Positions 39,320-51,036 of a stretch of 64,000 bases of DNA are shown piece by piece; positions within the stretch are counted from its first letter, which is position 1; each line of letters begins with the position of its first letter. The DNA is from G963717155 sp963717155 (lineage in GTDB: Bacteria; Actinomycetota; Thermoleophilia; Gaiellales; JALYLC01): assembly GCA_963717155.1 (NCBI GenBank), contig OY970326.1, forward strand, positions 310,001 through 374,000, read 5' to 3'. The notes under the pieces were generated by a model, which did no database searches, had not been told where the DNA came from, and saw nothing but the letters and a program-made list of their open reading frames with translations. Made by a program: the position numbers and the translations under genes.

Positions 39320-39694
39320 ATGCCGACCGTCAATCAGCTTGTGCGCAACCCGCGCTCGCCCGAGAGGGCAAAGACGAAGACCCCCGCGCTCAAGGGAGCT
39401 CCCCAGAAGCGTGGCGTCTGCACGCGCGTCTACACGGTGACCCCGAAGAAGCCGAACTCGGCGCTTCGCAAGGTCGCGCGTGTGCGGTTGACGAACAACA
39501 TGGAGATCACCTGCTACATCCCGGGTATCGGGCACAACCTGCAGGAGCACTCCGTGGTGCTGATCCGCGGCGGCCGCGTCAAGGACCTCCCGGGCGTCCG
39601 GTACAAGGTGATCCGCGCAGCGCTCGACGCCGCCGGCGTCAACGACCGCCGCCAGGGCCGCTCGAAGTACGGCGCGAAGAAGACGGGTGGCTGA
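39320..39694 (+). CDS. rpsL: 30S ribosomal protein S12
   Basis: A 124-residue S12 of the decoding centre. TPKKPNSALRKVARVRL and GGRVKDLPGVRYK hold the two lysines linked to streptomycin resistance in other species, both wild type. ATG at 39320 is chosen by homology; the open frame extends upstream without sense. Its stop overlaps the rpsG start by one base. Confidence 0.97.
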   Translation: MPTVNQLVRNPRSPERAKTKTPALKGAPQKRGVCTRVYTVTPKKPNSALRKVARVRLTNNMEITCYIPGIGHNLQEHSVVLIRGGRVKDLPGVRYKVIRAALDAAGVNDRRQGRSKYGAKKTGG

Positions 39695-40164
39695 TGCCCC
39701 GGCGCGCTGAGATCACCCCGCGCGAGCTCGAGCCCGATCCCGTTCACGGGTCGCGTCTCGTCACGCAGGTCATCAACCGCGTGATGGTCGACGGCAAGAA
39801 GGCCGTCGCCGAGCGCACCGTGTACGACGCGCTCGCGCGCGTCAGCGAGAAGACCGGCCGTCCGGCCGTCGAGGTGCTCGAGCAGGCCGTCAAGGCGCTG
39901 ACCCCGAGCCTCGAGGTGCGGTCGCGTCGCGTCGGCGGTGCGAACTACCAGGTGCCGATCGAGGTTCCCGGTCGCCGCGCACGCACGCTCGCGATCCGCT
40001 GGCTGATCCAGTTCGCCCGCGGCCGTCGCGAGAAGCAGATGGTCGACAAGCTCGCTAACGAAATCCTCGACGCTACCGCTCAGCAGGGTGGCGCATTCAA
40101 GAAGAAGGACGACATCTACCGGATGGCGCAGGCCAACAAGGCCTTCGCGCACTATCGCTGGTAG
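39694..40164 (+). CDS. rpsG: 30S ribosomal protein S7
   Basis: A 156-residue S7, which nucleates assembly of the 30S head. PRRAEITPRELEPDPVHGSRLVTQVINRVMVDGKK and GGANYQVPIEV are typical; the end FAHYRW is normal. Starts at the ATG that overlaps rpsL. Followed by fusA after 8 bases. Confidence 0.97.
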   Translation: MPRRAEITPRELEPDPVHGSRLVTQVINRVMVDGKKAVAERTVYDALARVSEKTGRPAVEVLEQAVKALTPSLEVRSRRVGGANYQVPIEVPGRRARTLAIRWLIQFARGRREKQMVDKLANEILDATAQQGGAFKKKDDIYRMAQANKAFAHYRW

Positions 40165-40172
40165 CTCAGATC

Positions 40173-42284
40173 ATGGCTGTAGTAGAGACACAGAAGACTT
40201 CCCGCGTGCCCGCGATGGACGAGCTCGACCGCGTTCGTAACATCGGCATCATGGCTCACATCGATGCCGGCAAGACGACCGCGACCGAGCGCATCCTGTT
40301 CTACACGGGCAAGACGCACAAGATCGGCGAGGTGCACGAGGGTGCCGCCACCATGGACTGGATGGTCCAGGAGCAGGAGCGCGGCATCACGATCACCTCT
40401 GCCGCCACGACCGCGTTCTGGCGCGACTATCGCATCAACATCATCGATACTCCCGGACACGTTGACTTTACGGTCGAGGTGGAGCGATCGCTCCGCGTGC
40501 TCGACGGCGCCGTCGCGCTCTTCGACGCGGTCGCCGGCGTGCAGCCCCAGAGCGAGACCGTCTGGCGCCAGGCCGACAAGTACGCGGTGCCGCGGATCGC
40601 GTTCATCAACAAGATGGACCGCGTCGGCGCCGACTTCGCCGCGTCGGTGCAGTCGATCGTCGACCGGCTCGGCGCCAACCCGGTGCCGGTGCAGCTGCCG
40701 TTCGGATCCGAGGACACCTTCGACGGCGTGATCGACCTGATCGAGCGCAAGCTCTACCGGTACGTCGATCCCGTCGGCACGAGCTGGGAGGTCTCCGACA
40801 TCCCCGCCGAGTATGCCGAGGCCGCCGCCGAGGCACGCCAGGCCATCGTCGAGGCGGTCGCCGACCATGACGACGCGATCATGCACGCCTTCCTCGAGGA
40901 CGAGGAGGTCGACGCCGCGACCCTGCGCAAGGCAGTGCGCGCGTGCACCCTCGATCTCTCGATCACTCCGGTGCTGTGCGGCTCCGCGTTCAAGAACAAG
41001 GGCGTCCAGCCGCTGCTCGACGCGATCGTCGACTACCTGCCGTCGCCACTCGACGTGCCGCCGGTGCAGGGTCGCGATCCGCGCACAGACGTCGAGATCA
41101 CGCGCGCGCCGTCGCTGGACGAGCCGTTCTCGGCGCTCGCGTTCAAGGTCATGTCCGATCCCTACGTGGGCAAGCTCACGTACTTCCGCGTCTACTCCGG
41201 CGTGCTGAAGGCGGGGTCGCACGTGACGAACGTGACCACGGGCCGAAAGGAGCGCGTCGGGCGGATCCTGCAGATGCACGCCAACAGTCGCGAGGAGCGC
41301 GAGTCGGTCGGACCCGGTGAGATCGCCGCGGCCGTCGGGCTCAAGCAGACGACGACTGGCGACACGCTCAGCGCCGAGGGGTTCTCGGTGCTACTCGAGA
41401 ACATCACGTTTCCCGAGCCGGTCATCGACGTCGCCGTCGAGCCCAAGACGAAGGCCGACCAGGACAAGCTCGCGACGGCGCTCGGTCGCCTGTCCGAGGA
41501 GGATCCGACCTTCCGGGTTCGCAGCGACGAGGAGACGGGCCAGACGGTCATCTCCGGCATGGGCGAGCTGCACCTCGAGATCATCGTCGACCGGCTGATC
41601 CGCGAGTTCGGCGTTGGCGCGACCGTCGGCAAGCCGCAGGTCGCCTACCGCGAGACCGTGCGGAAGCGGGTCGACAAGGTCGAGGGCAAGTTCGTCCGCC
41701 AGACCGGCGGCCGGGGCCAGTACGGCCACGCGGTCATCTCGCTCGGGCCGAACAAGCCGGGCACGGGATACGAGTTCGCGAACAAGATCGTCGGCGGGGT
41801 CATCCCGCGCGAGTACATCTCCTCTGTCGATCAGGGCATCCAGGAAGCGATGAGCGCCGGCGTCCTCGCCGGGTATCCGGTGGTCGACATCAGCGTCGAG
41901 CTGACCTACGGCAGCTACCACGACGTCGACTCGTCGGAGATGGCGTTCAAGATCGCCGGCTCGATGGCGTTCAAGAACGCGATGCAGAAGGCCGGCCCTG
42001 TACTGCTCGAGCCGGTGTTCCAGGTCGAGGTGACGACGCCCGAGGATTACATGGGCGACGTGATCGGCGATCTCAACTCGCGGCGCGGCCGCATCGAGGG
42101 CATGGAGCCGCGAGGCAACGCCCAGATCATCACCGCCCGCGTTCCGCTCTCCGAGATGTTCGGGTACGCCACCTCGATGCGTTCGATGACGCAGGGGCGT
42201 GCCACCTACTCCATGCAATTCCACAGCTACGACGAAGTCCCCAAGAGCCTTGCGGACGAGATCGTGGCTGGTACCAAGTCGTAA
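40173..42284 (+). CDS. fusA: Elongation factor G
   Basis: A 703-residue translocation GTPase. G1 is AHIDAGKTT, G3 DTPGHVDF, G4 NKMD. Domains II-V follow, including RQTGGRGQYGHA in domain IV and GDVIGDLNSRRGRIEGMEPRG in domain V. Length and domain order are normal for EF-G1; the start is an ATG 8 bases after rpsG. Confidence 0.97.
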   Translation: MAVVETQKTSRVPAMDELDRVRNIGIMAHIDAGKTTATERILFYTGKTHKIGEVHEGAATMDWMVQEQERGITITSAATTAFWRDYRINIIDTPGHVDFTVEVERSLRVLDGAVALFDAVAGVQPQSETVWRQADKYAVPRIAFINKMDRVGADFAASVQSIVDRLGANPVPVQLPFGSEDTFDGVIDLIERKLYRYVDPVGTSWEVSDIPAEYAEAAAEARQAIVEAVADHDDAIMHAFLEDEEVDAATLRKAVRACTLDLSITPVLCGSAFKNKGVQPLLDAIVDYLPSPLDVPPVQGRDPRTDVEITRAPSLDEPFSALAFKVMSDPYVGKLTYFRVYSGVLKAGSHVTNVTTGRKERVGRILQMHANSREERESVGPGEIAAAVGLKQTTTGDTLSAEGFSVLLENITFPEPVIDVAVEPKTKADQDKLATALGRLSEEDPTFRVRSDEETGQTVISGMGELHLEIIVDRLIREFGVGATVGKPQVAYRETVRKRVDKVEGKFVRQTGGRGQYGHAVISLGPNKPGTGYEFANKIVGGVIPREYISSVDQGIQEAMSAGVLAGYPVVDISVELTYGSYHDVDSSEMAFKIAGSMAFKNAMQKAGPVLLEPVFQVEVTTPEDYMGDVIGDLNSRRGRIEGMEPRGNAQIITARVPLSEMFGYATSMRSMTQGRATYSMQFHSYDEVPKSLADEIVAGTKS

Positions 42285-42318
42285 CGCGAGACCAGGGAAA
42301 AGGGAGCTTCGGACCCAC

Positions 42319-43512
<1,194 letters not shown>

Positions 43513-43528
43513 AGGGACGCTGAAGAAC

Positions 43529-43560
43529 GGGGCTCCCGGTTCGCCGGGAGCCCCACTTCT
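43529..43560 (+). terminator. Terminator or attenuator between tuf and rpsJ
   Basis: GGGGCTCCCGG (43529-43539), TTCG loop, CCGGGAGCCCC (43544-43554), then ACTTCTTTCG. A perfect 11-bp stem separates tuf from the S10 operon, but rpsJ starts only 20 bases later, so some readthrough or a promoter inside tuf must feed the S10 genes. Confidence 0.85.
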
Positions 43561-43574
43561 TTCGCCACCATCAC

Positions 43575-43883
43575 ATGGCCCAACAGAAAATCCGCATCCG
43601 GCTCAAGGGCTACGACCACACGCAGCTCGACCTCTCGGCGAAGGCGATCGTCGAGACGGCGCAGCGCACGGGGGCAACCGTCTCCGGTCCCGTCCCGCTG
43701 CCCACAGAGAAGAACGTCTACTGCGTGATCCGCTCGCCGTTCAAGGACAAGGACTCGCGCGAGCACTTCGAGATCCGCACGCACAAGCGGCTCATCGACA
43801 TCCACCAGCCGACCCCGAAGACGGTCGACTCGCTGATGCGGCTCGACCTGCCGGCCGGCGTCGACATCGAGATCAAGCTGTGA
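43575..43883 (+). CDS. rpsJ: 30S ribosomal protein S10
   Basis: A 102-residue S10 (also NusE in antitermination). IRIRLKGYDHTQLDLSAKAIVETAQRTGA and REHFEIRTHKRLIDIHQPTPKTVDSLMRLDLPAGVDIEIKL are family-typical. First gene of the S10 operon, with 4-base overlap with rplC. Confidence 0.97.
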   Translation: MAQQKIRIRLKGYDHTQLDLSAKAIVETAQRTGATVSGPVPLPTEKNVYCVIRSPFKDKDSREHFEIRTHKRLIDIHQPTPKTVDSLMRLDLPAGVDIEIKL

Positions 43884-44500
43884 GCACCAAGGCGATCATC
43901 GGGCGCAAGCTCGGGATGACCCAGATCTTCACCGAGGACGGCCGGCTGACGCCGGCGACCGTGATCCAGGCAGGCCCCTGCCCGGTGGTCGCCGTGCGCA
44001 CGGGCGACTCGGACGGGTACGACGCGGTGCAGCTCGCATACGAGCCCGTGCCCGCGCGCAAGATCAACAAGCCCGAGGTCGGCCACCTCGCGAAGGTGAG
44101 CGTCGAGCCCCATCGTCACCTCAAGGAGTTCCGCGGTACCCATGGCGCCCAGGTCGGCGACACGGTGACCGTGGCCGAGTTCGAGCCGGGCGACGCGATC
44201 AAGGTGACGGGCATCTCCAAGGGCAAGGGCTTCGCCGGCACCATCAAGCGCCACAACTTCGCAAGCGGCCCCAAGTCGCACGGCTCGCACAACGTGCGTG
44301 CGCCGGGGTCGATCGGCCAGTCCGCCTGGCCCTCCCGCGTGATCAAGGGTCTGCGCATGTCCGGCCACATGGGCGCGGCGACGAGGACGCAGCGCGGCTT
44401 GCGCGTGCTCGACGCCGATCCGGCGAACGACGTGCTGATCGTGATCGGTGCGATCCCGGGTCCGACCGGCGGCATCGTGTACGTGCGAGAAGACATCTGA
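43880..44500 (+). CDS. rplC: 50S ribosomal protein L3
   Basis: A 206-residue L3 with GTG start, reading STKAIIGRKLGMTQIF. SHGSHNVRAPGSIGQSAWPSRVIKGLRMSGHMG is the segment that reaches toward the peptidyl-transferase centre. Ends by overlapping rplD by one base. Confidence 0.97.
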   Translation: MSTKAIIGRKLGMTQIFTEDGRLTPATVIQAGPCPVVAVRTGDSDGYDAVQLAYEPVPARKINKPEVGHLAKVSVEPHRHLKEFRGTHGAQVGDTVTVAEFEPGDAIKVTGISKGKGFAGTIKRHNFASGPKSHGSHNVRAPGSIGQSAWPSRVIKGLRMSGHMGAATRTQRGLRVLDADPANDVLIVIGAIPGPTGGIVYVREDI

Positions 44501-45138
44501 TGGCCGGACTCACCGCGCCCGTCGTCGGCAAGGCCGGCAAGCCGGTCCCGCTGGTCGAGGACATGTTCGGCCTGCCCGTGAACCAGCCGCTGCTGCACGA
44601 GGTCGTCAAGGCGGAGGCCGCCGCGCGCCGTCAGGGCACGCACGCCTCGAAGACGCGCGGCATGGTCCGCGGCGGCGGCGCGAAGCCGTACCGCCAGAAG
44701 GGCACCGGCCGCGCCCGGCAGGGCACCATCCGCGCGCCGCAGTTCAAGGGCGGCGGCGTGGTCTTCGGGCCGACGCCGCGCAGCCACGCGCTCAAGGTCA
44801 ACCGCAAGGCCGCCCGCAAGGCGCGCGCGATCGGGCTCTCGCAGCACGCACGCGCCGGCTCGCTCGCGGTCTTCGACGCGAGCACCTTCGCGGCGCCGCG
44901 CACGAAGGACGCGCTCGCGCTGATCGCGGACTGGCGCAAGGAGCGACCGCTCGTCGTGTGCGTCAGCCTCGGCGAGGCCGACGCGGCGCTCTCGTTCCGC
45001 AACATCCCGCGCGTCGTCGTGGTCGCGCCGCACGAGCTCGAGGTCACCGATCTCCTGTGGGCGCGCAGCCTGCTCGTCTCGCACGCGGCGCTCGAGCAGC
45101 TGTCGTCCTGGGGCCCCGTGGAGGAGGAGGCGTCGTGA
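44500..45138 (+). CDS. rplD: 50S ribosomal protein L4
   Basis: A 212-residue L4 (uL4). The extended exit-tunnel loop is present: RQGTHASKTRGMVRGGGAKPYRQKGTGRARQGTIRAPQFKGGGVVFGP. The C-terminal part HELEVTDLLWARSLLVSHAALEQL is typical. Overlaps the rplW GTG by 4 bases. Confidence 0.97.
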   Translation: MAGLTAPVVGKAGKPVPLVEDMFGLPVNQPLLHEVVKAEAAARRQGTHASKTRGMVRGGGAKPYRQKGTGRARQGTIRAPQFKGGGVVFGPTPRSHALKVNRKAARKARAIGLSQHARAGSLAVFDASTFAAPRTKDALALIADWRKERPLVVCVSLGEADAALSFRNIPRVVVVAPHELEVTDLLWARSLLVSHAALEQLSSWGPVEEEAS

Positions 45139-45436
45139 GCTCCATCACGTCCAATCCGGGCCAGGTGATCCTGGCGCCCGTGGTCTCCGAGAAGTCCTAC
45201 GGCCTGATCGCCGCGAACCGGTTCACGTTCCGCGTGGCGAAGAGCGCCCACAAGATCCAGGTGCGCCAGGCGATCGAGGAGCTGTTCAACGTCAAGGTCG
45301 TCGACGTCAAGATCATCTCGGTCCCCGCCAAGCCCAAGCGGCGCGGCGCGAACGTCGGTGCCCGCGGGAGCTACAAGAAGGCCATCGTCGTGCTTCGCGA
45401 TGGCGACACCATCGAGCTCTTCGAAGGCGCGCACTG

Positions 45437-45437
<1 letters not shown>
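45135..45437 (+). CDS. rplW: 50S ribosomal protein L23
   Basis: A 100-residue L23 near the exit tunnel, where trigger factor and SRP dock. VILAPVVSEKSYGLIAANRFTFRVAKSAHKIQVRQAIEELFNVKV is the family core. GTG start at 45135 overlapping the rplD stop (GTGA). Confidence 0.96.
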
Positions 45438-46275
<838 letters not shown>

Positions 46276-46279
<4 letters not shown>

Positions 46280-46554
46280 GCCGTAGCTCCAAGAAGGGGC
46301 CGTTCATCGACCCGCGCCTGATGGCGCGTATCGAGGAGCTGAACTCCTCGCGCACCAAGCGCATGATCAAGACCTGGTCGCGCGCCTCGACGATCTTCCC
46401 CGAGATGGTGGGGCATACCGTCGCGGTTCATGACGGCCGCAAGCACGTCCCCGTGTTCGTCAGCGAGGGCATGGTCGGCCACAAGCTGGGCGAGTTCGCC
46501 CCGACCCGGACGTTCCGCGGCCACGCGGGCGACCGGCAGGCGAAGCGGCGCTGA
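46276..46554 (+). CDS. rpsS: 30S ribosomal protein S19
   Basis: A 92-residue S19 of the 30S head with GTG start: SRSSKKGPFIDPRLM, SRASTIFPEMVGHTVAVHDGRKHVPVFV, GHKLGEFAPTRTFRGHAGDRQAKRR. Overlaps rplB by 4 bases and rplV by one. Confidence 0.97.
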
Positions 46555-47228
46555 TGTCCGAGCCAGAAACGATCCAGCGCGTCCGCGCCCAGGCGCGGTA
46601 CGTGCGCGGGTCTGCGCGCAAGGCGCGCGTCGTGCTCGAGCACATCCGCGGCAAGTCCGTGTCGCAGGCTCGCGCGACCCTGCAGTTCACGCCGCGGGCC
46701 GCGGCGCGCGAGATTCTCTCCGTGCTCGAGTCGGCTGCGGCGAACGCCGAGGCGAACCACGAGCTCGAGCCGAACGAGCTGCGTATCGAGGAGGCCTACG
46801 CCGACGAGGGCCCGACCCTCAAGCGCTGGCAGCCCCGTGCACGCGGCCGCGCCATGCGCATCCGCAAGCGCACCTGTCACCTGACCGTCGTGCTGCGACA
46901 CGACCCGTCGCTCGCCGAGGTGTCCCCGAAGAGCGGCGGACGCCGCGGGGCAGCCGCGAAGGCCACCATCGAAGCGACGCAGCGCGCCCGGCGGACCGGC
47001 AAGGCCGTCGCCCCCGAGGCCGTCGTCGAGACGGACGAGCCGGTCGTCGCCGACGAGGTAGTCGAGGAGGCGCCCAAGCCGAAGCGACGTCGCCGGAAGG
47101 CCGCCGCCGCCGAGGCACCCACGGCGGCCGCCGAGGCGCAGGTCGCCGAAGAGGACACATCTGAAGACGCTCCAGCCGCCGAGGCTGCGAGCGAAGACGA
47201 GCCAACGCCGAATGAGGAGGAGGTCTAG
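46554..47228 (+). CDS. rplV: 50S ribosomal protein L22 with a long acidic/Ala-rich C-terminal tail
   Basis: A 224-residue L22. Residues 1 to about 122 are the normal uL22 core (RYVRGSARKARVVLEHIRGKSV, then the exit-tunnel hairpin GPTLKRWQPRARGRAMRIRKRT). About 100 extra residues follow: a basic linker (GGRRGAAAKATIEATQRARRTGK, KPKRRRRKA) and an Ala/Glu/Asp-rich end. Usual length is 110-130. The tail is in frame and ends right before rpsC, so it is not a misassembly. Confidence 0.95.
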   Translation: MSEPETIQRVRAQARYVRGSARKARVVLEHIRGKSVSQARATLQFTPRAAAREILSVLESAAANAEANHELEPNELRIEEAYADEGPTLKRWQPRARGRAMRIRKRTCHLTVVLRHDPSLAEVSPKSGGRRGAAAKATIEATQRARRTGKAVAPEAVVETDEPVVADEVVEEAPKPKRRRRKAAAAEAPTAAAEAQVAEEDTSEDAPAAEAASEDEPTPNEEEV

Positions 47229-48277
<1,049 letters not shown>

Positions 48278-48278
<1 letters not shown>

Positions 48279-48703
48279 TGCTGCTCCCCCGCAAGACCAA
48301 GTACCGAAAGCAGCAGCGAGGGCGTCGCGCTGGTCCGACCAAGGGCCACGCGCAGGTGCAGTTCGGCGAGTACGGGCTGAAGGTGCTCGAGGCGGGTTGG
48401 ATCACCAACCGGCAGATCGAGGCCGCCCGTATCGCGATGACGCGCAAGATCCGCCGCGGCGGCAAGGTCTGGATCACGGTGTTCCCCGACAAGCCGGTGA
48501 CGCAGAAGCCGCTCGAGACCCGCATGGGATCGGGCAAGGGCTCGCCGGAGCGCTGGGTGGCAGTCGTCAAGCCCGGCCGTATCATGTTCGAGCTCGCGGG
48601 CGTGCCGGAGCCGCTTGCGCGCGAGGCGATCCGCCTCGCCGCGATGAAGCTGCCGCTGCGCTCGAAGTTCGTCACGCGTGAGGGAGACTTCCTTGAAAGT
48701 TGA
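48278..48703 (+). CDS. rplP: 50S ribosomal protein L16
   Basis: A 141-residue L16 at the tRNA A/P site region: LLPRKTKYRKQQRGRRAGPTKG, EAARIAMTRKIRRGGKVWITVFPDKPVTQKP, ETRMGSGKGSPERWVAVVKPGRIMFEL. Overlaps rpmC by 11 bases. Confidence 0.97.
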
Positions 48704-48890
48704 CCTGCGCGAGCTCACCGACGACGAGCTCACGGACCGCCTCGAGGCGGAGCGGAAAGAACTTTTCAACGTGCGATTCCAGCACGCGACCGGAGCGCTC
48801 GAGAACACGACGCGCCTCGGCCAGGTGAAGCGAGAGATCGCGCGCCTTCTCACTATCCAGCACGAGCGGGCACGCGCAAGGAAGGCGTAG
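48693..48890 (+). CDS. rpmC: 50S ribosomal protein L29
   Basis: A 65-residue two-helix L29. The TTG at 48693 gives the expected start (M)KVDLRELTDDELTDRLEAERKELFNVRFQHATGALENT and has AGGGAG before it; a GTG at 48678 would add five residues. Confidence 0.93.
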   Translation: MKVDLRELTDDELTDRLEAERKELFNVRFQHATGALENTTRLGQVKREIARLLTIQHERARARKA

Positions 48891-48896
48891 ACCACG

Positions 48897-49538
48897 ATGG
48901 CAGACGAACCCAACATCGAAGAGACCCCCGTCTCCGAGGCCGCCGACGAGGCGGTCGAGGCGGAGCCTGCGCCCGTGGCCGAGAAGCCCAAGCGCGCGAG
49001 CCGGGCGAAGAAGGCGGAGGCCGTGAAGGCCGACGAGCCGGTGGTCGAGGCCGAGGCTGTCGCCGAGGCCGAGGCCGCGCCGGAGCCCGAGGCCGAGGCC
49101 GCGCCGGAGCCCGAGGTCGAGGCCGCGCCCGAGCCGGAGGCCGAGGTGGCGCCCGAGCCTGCCGCGGCGCCCGCGCCCGCCGAGCCGAAGCGACGCGGCC
49201 CGCGCCCGAAGCCGATGAAGGCGAAGCCGAAGGCTGCCGCCAAGAAGGAGCGCGGCACCTATAGCCGCGACCCGAAGCCCATCCGCGTGCAGGCCCCGCG
49301 CAAGGAGCGGCGCGGCATCGTCGTCTCGTCGAAGCCCGACAAGACGATCACCGTGCGCGTCGACTCCGCGAAGCCGCACCCCAAGTACCTCAAGATCGTC
49401 CGGCGCTCGATCAAGCTGCACGCCCACGACGAGCGCAACGAGGCCAACGTGGGCGACGTCGTCCGCGTCGTCGAGACGCGCCCGCTGTCGAAGCTCAAGC
49501 GCTGGCGCCTCACGGAGATCCTGGAGCGCGCCAAGTGA
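48897..49538 (+). CDS. rpsQ: 30S ribosomal protein S17 with a long N-terminal extension
   Basis: A 213-residue S17. The uS17 OB-fold is only the last 85 residues (RKERRGIVVSSKPDKTITVRVDSAKPHPKYLKIV ... VGDVVRVVETRPLSKLKRWRLTEIL). Residues 1 to about 120 are extra: a Glu/Ala start, a basic patch (KPKRASRAKKAEAVK), repeats of the form EPEAEAAPEPEVEAAPEP (about 62-82), then a basic Pro/Lys segment. Typical S17 is 80-110 residues. ATG at 48897 is 6 bases after rpmC; internal starts exist, so cleavage or alternative starts are possible. Confidence 0.93.
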   Translation: MADEPNIEETPVSEAADEAVEAEPAPVAEKPKRASRAKKAEAVKADEPVVEAEAVAEAEAAPEPEAEAAPEPEVEAAPEPEAEVAPEPAAAPAPAEPKRRGPRPKPMKAKPKAAAKKERGTYSRDPKPIRVQAPRKERRGIVVSSKPDKTITVRVDSAKPHPKYLKIVRRSIKLHAHDERNEANVGDVVRVVETRPLSKLKRWRLTEILERAK

Positions 49539-49903
49539 TCCAGGTCGAATCCCGCCTGCGCGTCGCCGACAACACCGGTGCGCGCGAGATCCTGTGCATC
49601 CGCATCCGCGGCGGCTCCAGCCGCCGCTACGCGCGTGTCGGCGACGTCATCGTGGCAACCGTCAAGCAGGCCACGCCGAACGGCTCCGTCAAGAAGGGCG
49701 AGGTCGTGACGGCCGTCGTCGTGCGCACGAAGAAGGCCTTCGCGCGTGACGACGGCACCTACATCGCCTTCGACGAGAACGCTGCCGTGATCATCGACGC
49801 GGGCCAGAACCCGCGCGGAACGCGCATCTTCGGGCCCGTGGCCCGCGAGCTGCGCGAGCGCAACTTCATGAAGATCGTCTCGCTCGCCCCGGAGGTGCTC
49901 TAG
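49535..49903 (+). CDS. rplN: 50S ribosomal protein L14
   Basis: A 122-residue L14 at the subunit interface. IQVESRLRVADNTGAREILCIRI and ARDDGTYIAFDENAAVIID, GTRIFGPVARELRERNFMKIVSLAPEVL are canonical. GTG start overlapping the rpsQ stop. Confidence 0.97.
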   Translation: MIQVESRLRVADNTGAREILCIRIRGGSSRRYARVGDVIVATVKQATPNGSVKKGEVVTAVVVRTKKAFARDDGTYIAFDENAAVIIDAGQNPRGTRIFGPVARELRERNFMKIVSLAPEVL

Positions 49904-50271
49904 TGGCCGTCAAGCCGCACCCGACAGGCAGGCTCAAGATCCGTCGCGGCGACATGGTCCAGGTGACCACCGGCAAGGACGTCGGACGCACCGGGAAGGT
50001 CATGGAGGTCAACCCGACCGAGGGTCGCCTGATCGTCGAGAAGCTCAACATCGTGCACAAGCACACGCGTCCACGGCCCGTCAAGGGCACGAGAGGCGCC
50101 CAGATGACTCCCGGCGGCGTGCTGCAGACCGAGGCCTGGCTTCGGATCGACAACGTCGCCCTCATCTGCACGTCGTGCGGCAAGCCGACGCGCGTCGGCT
50201 ACCGCGTGCTGGACGACGGCAGCAAGGTGCGCAAGTGCCGTCGCCGCGACTGCGGCAAGGACATCGCCTGA
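49903..50271 (+). CDS. rplX: 50S ribosomal protein L24
   Basis: A 122-residue L24. KOW motif RRGDMVQVTTGKDVGRTGKVMEV, then NIVHKHTRPR, and a C-terminal zinc-ribbon-like CTSC...CRRRDC that occurs in many L24 proteins. GTG start overlapping rplN by one base. Confidence 0.96.
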   Translation: MAVKPHPTGRLKIRRGDMVQVTTGKDVGRTGKVMEVNPTEGRLIVEKLNIVHKHTRPRPVKGTRGAQMTPGGVLQTEAWLRIDNVALICTSCGKPTRVGYRVLDDGSKVRKCRRRDCGKDIA

Positions 50272-50837
50272 TGGCCAGCCCCGACACCACGTATCACCCG
50301 CGCCTGCAGGAGCGCTATCGCGCCGAGATCGTCCCTGCGCTCAACGAGCGCTTCGGCTACTCGAGCATCATGCAGGTGCCGCGTCTCATGAAGATCACGC
50401 TGAACATGGGCGTCGGCGAGGCGAAGCAGAACTCGAAGGTGCTCGACGAGGCAGTCGAGCATCTCACGCTGATCGCCGGCCAGAAGCCCGTGATCACGAA
50501 GGCCAAGCGCTCGATCGCAGGGTTCAAGCTGCGCGAGGGCATGCCGATCGGCTGCAAGGTCACGCTCCGCGACGCCCGCATGTGGGAGTTCCTCGATCGG
50601 CTGACGTCGATCGCCCTCCCGCGCGTGCGCGACTTCCGCGGGGTCTCGCCCGACAGCTTCGACGGGCGCGGAAACTACAGCCTGGGGATCCGCGAGCAGA
50701 CGATTTTCCCCGAGATCGACTACGACAGGATCGACGTCGCGCGCGGTCTCGACGTGACGATCACGACGACCGCACCGACCGACGACGAGGCACGAGAGCT
50801 TCTGCGCGCGCTCGGCATGCCTTTCCGGGAGAGCTGA
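50271..50837 (+). CDS. rplE: 50S ribosomal protein L5
   Basis: A 188-residue L5 that binds 5S rRNA. RLQERYRAEIVPALNERFGYSSIMQVPRLMKITLNMGVGEA and RDFRGVSPDSFDGRGNYSLGIREQTIFPEIDYD are standard. ATG at 50271. Confidence 0.97.
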   Translation: MASPDTTYHPRLQERYRAEIVPALNERFGYSSIMQVPRLMKITLNMGVGEAKQNSKVLDEAVEHLTLIAGQKPVITKAKRSIAGFKLREGMPIGCKVTLRDARMWEFLDRLTSIALPRVRDFRGVSPDSFDGRGNYSLGIREQTIFPEIDYDRIDVARGLDVTITTTAPTDDEARELLRALGMPFRES

Positions 50838-50841
50838 TCGA

Positions 50842-51027
50842 ATGGCGAAGACGTCCCTACGGGTGAAGGCCGCGAGGCCTGCCCGCTACAAGACCCGGGC
50901 CTATTCCCGGTGCGGCCGCTGTGGCCGTTCGCGTGCCGTGTTCCGCAAGTTCGGCGTGTGCCGGATCTGCCTGCGCGAGCTCGCACACCAGGGAATGATC
51001 CCGGGCATGACCAAGTCGAGCTGGTAG
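50842..51027 (+). CDS. rpsN: 30S ribosomal protein S14, type Z (zinc)
   Basis: A 61-residue zinc-form S14: CGRC and CRIC give the four-Cys zinc site (YSRCGRCGRSRAVFRKFGVCRICLRELAHQG), ending MTKSSW. Type Z in the spc operon is normal for Actinomycetota. Confidence 0.97.
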   Translation: MAKTSLRVKAARPARYKTRAYSRCGRCGRSRAVFRKFGVCRICLRELAHQGMIPGMTKSSW

Positions 51028-51036
51028 GAGGCACGG

